Assembly (NCBI GenBank): GCA_002440975.1
Contig: DJWN01000005.1
Coordinates: forward strand, 10,088-30,060
Source of the DNA: Bacteroidales bacterium UBA6229
GTDB taxonomy: Bacteria > Bacteroidota > Bacteroidia > Bacteroidales > F082
Length of the DNA stretch: 19,973 bases
Direction of reading: 5' to 3'
Part shown: positions 15,494 to 19,973 of the stretch, in pieces
Layout of the letters: the number at the start of each line of letters is the position of its first letter
Numbering within the stretch: the first letter of the stretch is position 1
Program-made: the position numbers and the translations under genes
Notes under the pieces: model-generated
What the model was told of the DNA's origin: nothing
Database searches by the model: none
The model's input: only the letters and a program-made list of their open reading frames with translations

Positions 15494-18328
15494 TTAGAGT
15501 TCAAACTTAAGATAGCGTGCTGTATGGCTATTACTACATTTTACCACCTCTTCGGGGGTGCCCTCGCAAATGATTTGGCCTCCGGGAGCACCGCCTTCAG
15601 GGCCCATATCAATGATATGGTCAGCCACCTTGATCACTTCCATATTGTGTTCGATAATCAGCACGGTATTGCCTTTGTCAACCAGTTTATTTAAAACCTC
15701 AAGGAGCACTTTTACATCTTCAAAATGCAGACCAGTGGTGGGTTCGTCCAAAATATACAATGTTTTGCCGGTATCTTTTTTAGAAAGTTCTGAAGCCAGT
15801 TTCACGCGTTGGGCTTCTCCTCCCGAAATTGTGGTGGAAGCCTGTCCCAGATTCAGATAACCCAATCCCACCTCTTTAAGTGTTTTGATTTTGTGTACCA
15901 GTGAATGCAGATTTTCAAAAAACTCAACTGCCTTATCAATGGTCATATTCAGCACATCATTGATGGATTTTCCACGGTATCTTACTTCAAGTGTTTCGCG
16001 GTTATAGCGTTTGCCCTGGCAGGTTTCGCAGGGTACGGCAACATCCGGAAGAAAGTTCATTTCGATGATGCGAAGACCGGCACCTTTGCAGTCTTCACAG
16101 CGTCCGCCTTTTACATTAAACGAAAAGCGTCCCGGCTTGTATCCGCGAATTTTTGATTCAGGAAGCTCACCATATAGCTTACGGATGTCATCAAACACTT
16201 TGGTGTAGGTGGCCGGATTGCTTCGTGGCGTGCGGCCAATGGGCGACTGGTCAATCTCGATCACCTTATCAATATGTTCCAAACCCGAAATAGAAGTATA
16301 AGGCAGGGGTGTTTTTACAGAGCGGTAAAAATGCTTGCTCAAAATGGGATAAAGCGTTTCGTTGATCAGGCTTGATTTCCCGCTTCCGGATACCCCTGTA
16401 ACGCAAATCATTTTTCCGAGCGGGAGTTTTAAATCAACATTTTTTAGGTTGTGACCTGTTGCTCCTTTAAGTAGTAGGAACTTGTTTTTATGCCCTTCTC
16501 TTCTTTTTTGGGGTATTTCAATTCGTTTTTTGCCACTCAGATACTGGCAGGTGATGCTGCTGCAATCCATCAATTCTCCCGGCTTGCCCTGGCCAACGAT
16601 TTCTCCTCCATGTACCCCGGCTCCCGGCCCGATATCAACCACATGATCAGCAGCTAAAATAGTGTCTTTGTCGTGCTCCACCACAAGCACCGAATTGCCA
16701 ATATCGCGTAGCTGTTTGAGCGATTCGATCAGTCGGTGATTGTCGCGTTGATGCAGTCCGATGCTGGGTTCGTCCAGGATATAGAGCACGCCGGTAAGCT
16801 GTGAACCTATTTGGGTTGCCAGTCTGATACGCTGCGATTCTCCTCCCGAAAGGGTATTGGCAGGCCGGTTAAGATTTAGGTAGTCAATGCCCACATCCAA
16901 AAGAAAATGGATGCGTTTTTCAATTTCTCTGAGCACTTCTTTGCCGATCAAGAGTTGCTTTTCGTTCAATTTTTTTGGCAGGTTATTTACCCAATTGGCC
17001 AGTTCTCGTATGTCCATTACGGCTACCTGTGCGATGTTTTTTTCATCGATTTTAAAGTAGCGTGCCTCTTTTTTCAAGCGCGTACCTTCGCATTGCGGAC
17101 AGGCCACATGATTCATAAAACTGCCTGCCCATCTTCGGATGCCCGTCGAGGCATTTTCGTTATTTTGTGCTTCAATGAAGTTTATAATCCCTTCAAAATT
17201 AAGGGTGTAGGTAGTCATCACACCCAGGTATTCTTTTTTTACATCAAAGCTTTGGTTGGCACCATAAAGGATCACATCAATGGCTTCTTCCGGTATTTCG
17301 GCAAGTGGGGTGTTCAGGTTGAAGCCATACTTGATTCCAATGGCTTCGAGCTGGTTGAAGATCCAGTTGTTTTTGTATTCGCCAATGGGAGCCAGCCCTC
17401 CTTTGCGAATGCTTTTGGAAGTGTCGGGGATGATTTTTTTTAGATCTACTTCGGCAATTTCACCAAGCCCGTTACATTTCGGACAGGCTCCATAGGGCGA
17501 GTTGAATGAAAAGGTGTTGGGCTCAGGTTCGTCATAGGAAAGTCCGGTTGTCGGGCACATCAACAAACGACTGAAATAACGCAAATCATTACTGTCCTGA
17601 TCCAACACCTGTAGCAATCCTTTGCCTTGTTTGAGGGCTGTTTGAATGCTTTGTGAAAGTCGTGTCGCACTTTTTTCGTTTACCTCAATTCTGTCGATAA
17701 CGATCTCAATGTCATGGGTTTTATACCGGTCGAGCTGCATACCAAAGCTGATTTCATTGATCTTTCCGTCAATTCTAACGCGCAAATAGCCTGCCTGCCT
17801 GATTTGTTCGAGCAGTTCGCGGTAATGCCCTTTTCGTGCTCTGACGACAGGAGCCAGAATATTGATTTTTTTTCCGAAATATTGCTCCTGAATCAGTTTG
17901 CTGATCTGCTCTTCGGAATAACGAACCATCTTTTCTCCGGTATTATAAGAGTATGCCTCAGATGCCCGCGCAAACAACAGCCTGAAGAAATCATATATTT
18001 CGGTAATGGTTCCAACAGTGGAACGTGGGTTACGGTTCACTGATTTCTGTTCGATAGAAATGACCGGACTTAGGCCTTTGATTTTGTCCACATCCGGGCG
18101 TTCCATATTGCCAATAAATTGTCTGGCATAAGCCGAGAAACTCTCCATATACCGTCGCTGGCCTTCGGCATAAATAGTGTCGAAAGCCAAAGATGATTTT
18201 CCGCTTCCACTCAAGCCGGTGATCACAACTAACTCATTACGAGGTATTTTTAAGTCGATATTTTTGAGGTTATGAACCCTTGCACCATAAATCTCCAGGT
18301 ATTTATCCTCCGAAAAGCTGTCCTTCAT
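15494..18328 (-). CDS. uvrA: excinuclease ABC subunit A
   Basis: UvrA recognises DNA damage and loads UvrB in nucleotide excision repair. The 944-residue product has full family length and two ABC modules. The first has Walker A GLSGSGKSS (38-46) and signature LSGGESQR. The second has Walker A GVSGSGKSS (645-653), signature ISGGEAQR (835-842) and Walker B ILDEPTTGLH. The damage-recognition zinc site is intact (CEDC at 744-747, CETC at 767-770). In the first module the zinc region reads CPTTG before the later CPKC, so one usual cysteine is replaced; the insertion domain CPQC is also present. The ATG at 18328 is clear. It lies 36 bases downstream of the lytic transglycosylase gene and upstream of the histidine kinase gene, all on the same strand. 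Confidence 0.97.
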   Translation of the reverse strand: MKDSFSEDKYLEIYGARVHNLKNIDLKIPRNELVVITGLSGSGKSSLAFDTIYAEGQRRYMESFSAYARQFIGNMERPDVDKIKGLSPVISIEQKSVNRNPRSTVGTITEIYDFFRLLFARASEAYSYNTGEKMVRYSEEQISKLIQEQYFGKKINILAPVVRARKGHYRELLEQIRQAGYLRVRIDGKINEISFGMQLDRYKTHDIEIVIDRIEVNEKSATRLSQSIQTALKQGKGLLQVLDQDSNDLRYFSRLLMCPTTGLSYDEPEPNTFSFNSPYGACPKCNGLGEIAEVDLKKIIPDTSKSIRKGGLAPIGEYKNNWIFNQLEAIGIKYGFNLNTPLAEIPEEAIDVILYGANQSFDVKKEYLGVMTTYTLNFEGIINFIEAQNNENASTGIRRWAGSFMNHVACPQCEGTRLKKEARYFKIDEKNIAQVAVMDIRELANWVNNLPKKLNEKQLLIGKEVLREIEKRIHFLLDVGIDYLNLNRPANTLSGGESQRIRLATQIGSQLTGVLYILDEPSIGLHQRDNHRLIESLKQLRDIGNSVLVVEHDKDTILAADHVVDIGPGAGVHGGEIVGQGKPGELMDCSSITCQYLSGKKRIEIPQKRREGHKNKFLLLKGATGHNLKNVDLKLPLGKMICVTGVSGSGKSSLINETLYPILSKHFYRSVKTPLPYTSISGLEHIDKVIEIDQSPIGRTPRSNPATYTKVFDDIRKLYGELPESKIRGYKPGRFSFNVKGGRCEDCKGAGLRIIEMNFLPDVAVPCETCQGKRYNRETLEVRYRGKSINDVLNMTIDKAVEFFENLHSLVHKIKTLKEVGLGYLNLGQASTTISGGEAQRVKLASELSKKDTGKTLYILDEPTTGLHFEDVKVLLEVLNKLVDKGNTVLIIEHNMEVIKVADHIIDMGPEGGAPGGQIICEGTPEEVVKCSNSHTARYLKFEL

Positions 18329-18364
18329 GTGTTTGTTTCAAAAAAAGCAGTGCAAAGTAAAGAA

Positions 18365-19330
18365 TTATTGTCTAAGGTAGCGTTGTTCAAGTTCGTGATG
18401 TGTGATGTTAAACGGATGCAGCGGCATTTTTATGGTGTAAAACTGGCCATTTTTTACGCGAAGCTGATTACTTCTGAGCCATGGATTGAAATATTTAAGC
18501 AGCTTATAACTGATGTTATGCTCATATGCGTAATCTGCCCAGCTGTCAATGGTTTTATCAATGGTTACCAACTCGAAGTTGAGTGGTGGATAAAGTTTTT
18601 CCGCTTCTGGGAAAAAGCCATACTTACCTGGGTTTTCAAGAATCATTTTTATTGCGATCATTCTAAAGAGGTAGCGTTCAGTTTCTTCGGCCATGAGCAA
18701 ATCAAAATACGACCCGGCTTTTTGATCACTCAAAAAACCATCTATCCTTCGTTTTCCAGCATTGTATGATGCTGCCACCAAGGACCAGCTACCATATTTT
18801 TCGTATGATTCGAGCAGATAGCGACAGGCTGCAGCTGTTGAAAACTCAACATGATAGCGCATATCAACATCATTGGTTATCTCCAGGTTGTAATCTTTGG
18901 CTGTGCCTTTCAAAAACTGCCAAAAGCCTACAGCACCGGCAGGTGATTGGGCATTGGTGAGGCCGCTTTCGATCACGCTGAGGTATTTAATATCGTCCGG
19001 AAGGCCATATTGTTCCAGTATGGGCTCAATCACCGGAAACCAGCGGTTGGCTCGCTTTAGCAACAATAGTGTTGAGCTATGCCAATAAGTGTTTACAATC
19101 AACTCGCGTTCGAGGCTTTCACGGGTCATAAAGAGTTCAATCGGAATTCGTTCACCAGCAAAGTAAACCTCATCAGGCAGGTCGAAACTGACGATGCGGT
19201 AATTTTGATCACTTTCGAGGACTCCAAGTCCGGATTGACTTGTATGAGGAGAAGCCAGATAAAAGAACAGCCAGCCTGAGGTGCCGGCTAAGAGAACAAA
19301 TAAAAGAGCCAAAAACAGATTGCGTAGCAT
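18365..19330 (-). CDS. lytic transglycosylase (GH23, MltD-like)
   Basis: A cell-wall enzyme that cleaves the glycan strand and forms 1,6-anhydro ends. The 321-residue product has an uncleaved anchor or signal at the N-terminus (LFLALLFVLLAG...WLFFYLA, about 5-26), then the SLT domain. This has IKYLSVIESGLTNAQSPAGAVG with catalytic E121, GFWQFLKGTAKDYNL, the helix with FSTAAACRYLLESY and the AASYNAG motif (187-192). The C-terminal part (about 255-321, SWADYAYEHNISYKLLKYFNPWL) resembles a degenerate LysM, as in MltD. The gene is between rfbC and uvrA on the same strand. With the GH73 enzyme in this window it makes two peptidoglycan hydrolases of different specificity; no functional tie to uvrA is apparent beyond proximity. 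Confidence 0.9.
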   Translation of the reverse strand: MLRNLFLALLFVLLAGTSGWLFFYLASPHTSQSGLGVLESDQNYRIVSFDLPDEVYFAGERIPIELFMTRESLERELIVNTYWHSSTLLLLKRANRWFPVIEPILEQYGLPDDIKYLSVIESGLTNAQSPAGAVGFWQFLKGTAKDYNLEITNDVDMRYHVEFSTAAACRYLLESYEKYGSWSLVAASYNAGKRRIDGFLSDQKAGSYFDLLMAEETERYLFRMIAIKMILENPGKYGFFPEAEKLYPPLNFELVTIDKTIDSWADYAYEHNISYKLLKYFNPWLRSNQLRVKNGQFYTIKMPLHPFNITHHELEQRYLRQ

Positions 19331-19350
19331 AATGCAGGGTTTTGTCTGTA

Positions 19351-19381
19351 AATAAACACCCGCCTGGAGGTCCTGTTTATT
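19351..19381. repeat. inverted repeat between rfbC and the transglycosylase gene
   Basis: AATAAACA (19351-19358) and TGTTTATT (19374-19381) form perfect eight-base arms around 15 G/C-rich bases. The dyad fills much of the 65-base gap. It lacks a following T-run on the - strand, so it may be a weak terminator/processing hairpin or a protein site. Confidence 0.45.
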
Positions 19382-19395
19382 CGCCAGCTGATCAA

Positions 19396-19941
19396 TTATT
19401 TGAACGGGCTGATGAAATCTTTGAATAATGGACTGTGCATGTCTTTTTCTGATAAAATGGGATTGTTGATGCCCCAGTCAATATTCAGGTCGGGGTCGTT
19501 CCAGCGGATGCTTCCTTCTGAAGCTTTGTTGTAAACATTGGTGCATTTGTAAAAGAATACAGTATGGTCTTCGAGTGTAACAAATCCATGAGCAAAACCC
19601 GGCGGAACCCAATACATCCATTTATTGGATTCGGTAAGTTCGGTAGAAGCCCATTGGCCGTAAGTTGGGGAGTTTTGCCGGATGTCAACAGCTACATCCA
19701 ACACAGCACCTTTCATCACCCTAACCAGTTTTCCCTGCGCAAAGGGCGGAGCCTGAAAATGCAAACCCCGCAAGACACCTTTCATCGATTTTGATTCATT
19801 ATCCTGAACAAAATTCTGGTCGATTCCCTGTTGAAGAAACTTCTCTTTGTTATAGGATTCAAAAAAATAGCCGCGCTGATCTTCAAAAACAAGCGGTTTT
19901 ACGATGAGTAAGTCAGGGATTTTGGTGTTGATGATTTCCAT
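19396..19941 (-). CDS. rfbC: dTDP-4-dehydrorhamnose 3,5-epimerase
   Basis: RfbC (RmlC) epimerises dTDP-4-keto-6-deoxyglucose at C3 and C5, the third step of dTDP-L-rhamnose synthesis for surface polysaccharides. The 181-residue cupin protein has normal length and the family motifs: FEDQRGYFFESYN (19-31), NESKSMKGVLRGLHFQ with catalytic H61, QGKLVRVMKGAVLDVAVDIR (69-88), YWVPPGFAHGF (110-120), FFYKCTNVYNKASEGSIRWNDP with the probable catalytic Y131, and LSEKD near the end. Partner genes (rfbA, rfbB, rfbD) are not in the window but could lie upstream on this strand past the right edge. Only seven bases separate its ATG from a GGGTTAAA tandem repeat, which takes the place of a ribosome-binding region. 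Confidence 0.96.
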   Translation of the reverse strand: MEIINTKIPDLLIVKPLVFEDQRGYFFESYNKEKFLQQGIDQNFVQDNESKSMKGVLRGLHFQAPPFAQGKLVRVMKGAVLDVAVDIRQNSPTYGQWASTELTESNKWMYWVPPGFAHGFVTLEDHTVFFYKCTNVYNKASEGSIRWNDPDLNIDWGINNPILSEKDMHSPLFKDFISPFK

Positions 19942-19948
19942 GGATTGT

Positions 19949-19973
19949 GGGTTAAAGGGTTAAAGGGTTAAAG
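19949..19973. repeat. GGGTTAAA tandem repeat in front of rfbC
   Basis: Three perfect head-to-tail copies of the 8-base unit GGGTTAAA (19949-19972), with a fourth beginning at the last base. The array continues beyond the window, so its full length is unknown. On the rfbC strand it reads as TTTAACCC units at about -8 to -32 from the start codon. Confidence 0.85.

Noticed and set aside
16907..17443. 178-codon open frame on the + strand antisense to uvrA
   Set aside because: It is the shadow of a strongly conserved gene; the translation shows no family features and no start signals.
1..19973. CRISPR arrays, tRNA or rRNA genes, insertion sequences, phage or defence genes
   Set aside because: No repeat-spacer pattern, tRNA-like T-loop context, transposase, integrase or defence-family protein was found on either strand.

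Overview
The window looks like ordinary chromosomal DNA from a member of the Bacteroidota, probably a Bacteroidales/Marinilabiliales-type lineage. The evidence is several -7 boxes of the form TAnnTTTG (the phylum's promoter type), weak or absent Shine-Dalgarno sequences, a short 654-residue GyrB, a TonB-receptor-like barrel paired with a TPR protein, and a sensor kinase with a two-component-regulator propeller. I see no rRNA, tRNA, CRISPR array, insertion sequence, phage gene or obvious defence locus.

Layout. Bases 1-8824 are read on the + strand: the 3' end of a TPR protein, an outer-membrane barrel, gyrB with a strong terminator, a 219-base non-coding stretch containing three adjacent inverted repeats, moaC, a 654-residue TPR protein, and a multi-spanning GT-C-like membrane protein. 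Bases 8852-10968 are on the - strand: an MFS transporter resembling animal MFSD1, downstream of rsmG. rsmG is divergent from a + strand secreted GH73 glucosaminidase with LysM repeats (11098-12066). From 12067 to the end everything is again on the - strand, in transcription order rfbC, a GH23 lytic transglycosylase, uvrA, and a large membrane histidine kinase. The kinase and glucosaminidase stop codons abut with no base between them.

How the genes fit together. Most are housekeeping: gyrB and uvrA act on DNA, rsmG methylates 16S rRNA, moaC makes the molybdopterin precursor, and rfbC makes the dTDP-rhamnose precursor. Envelope functions are frequent: two secreted peptidoglycan hydrolases of different chemistry, an outer-membrane barrel with its TPR neighbour, a lipid-linked-sugar-type transferase, and a periplasm-facing sensor kinase with no response regulator beside it.

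No single new system stands out. The points most worth a second look are the inverted-repeat cluster before moaC, the GGGTTAAA tandem repeat directly in front of rfbC at the window edge, a stop codon placed inside the loop of the opposing gene's terminator, the MFSD1-like transporter, and the plug-less TonB-receptor-like barrel. Several start codons were moved downstream because upstream TTG codons are actually parts of promoter boxes.
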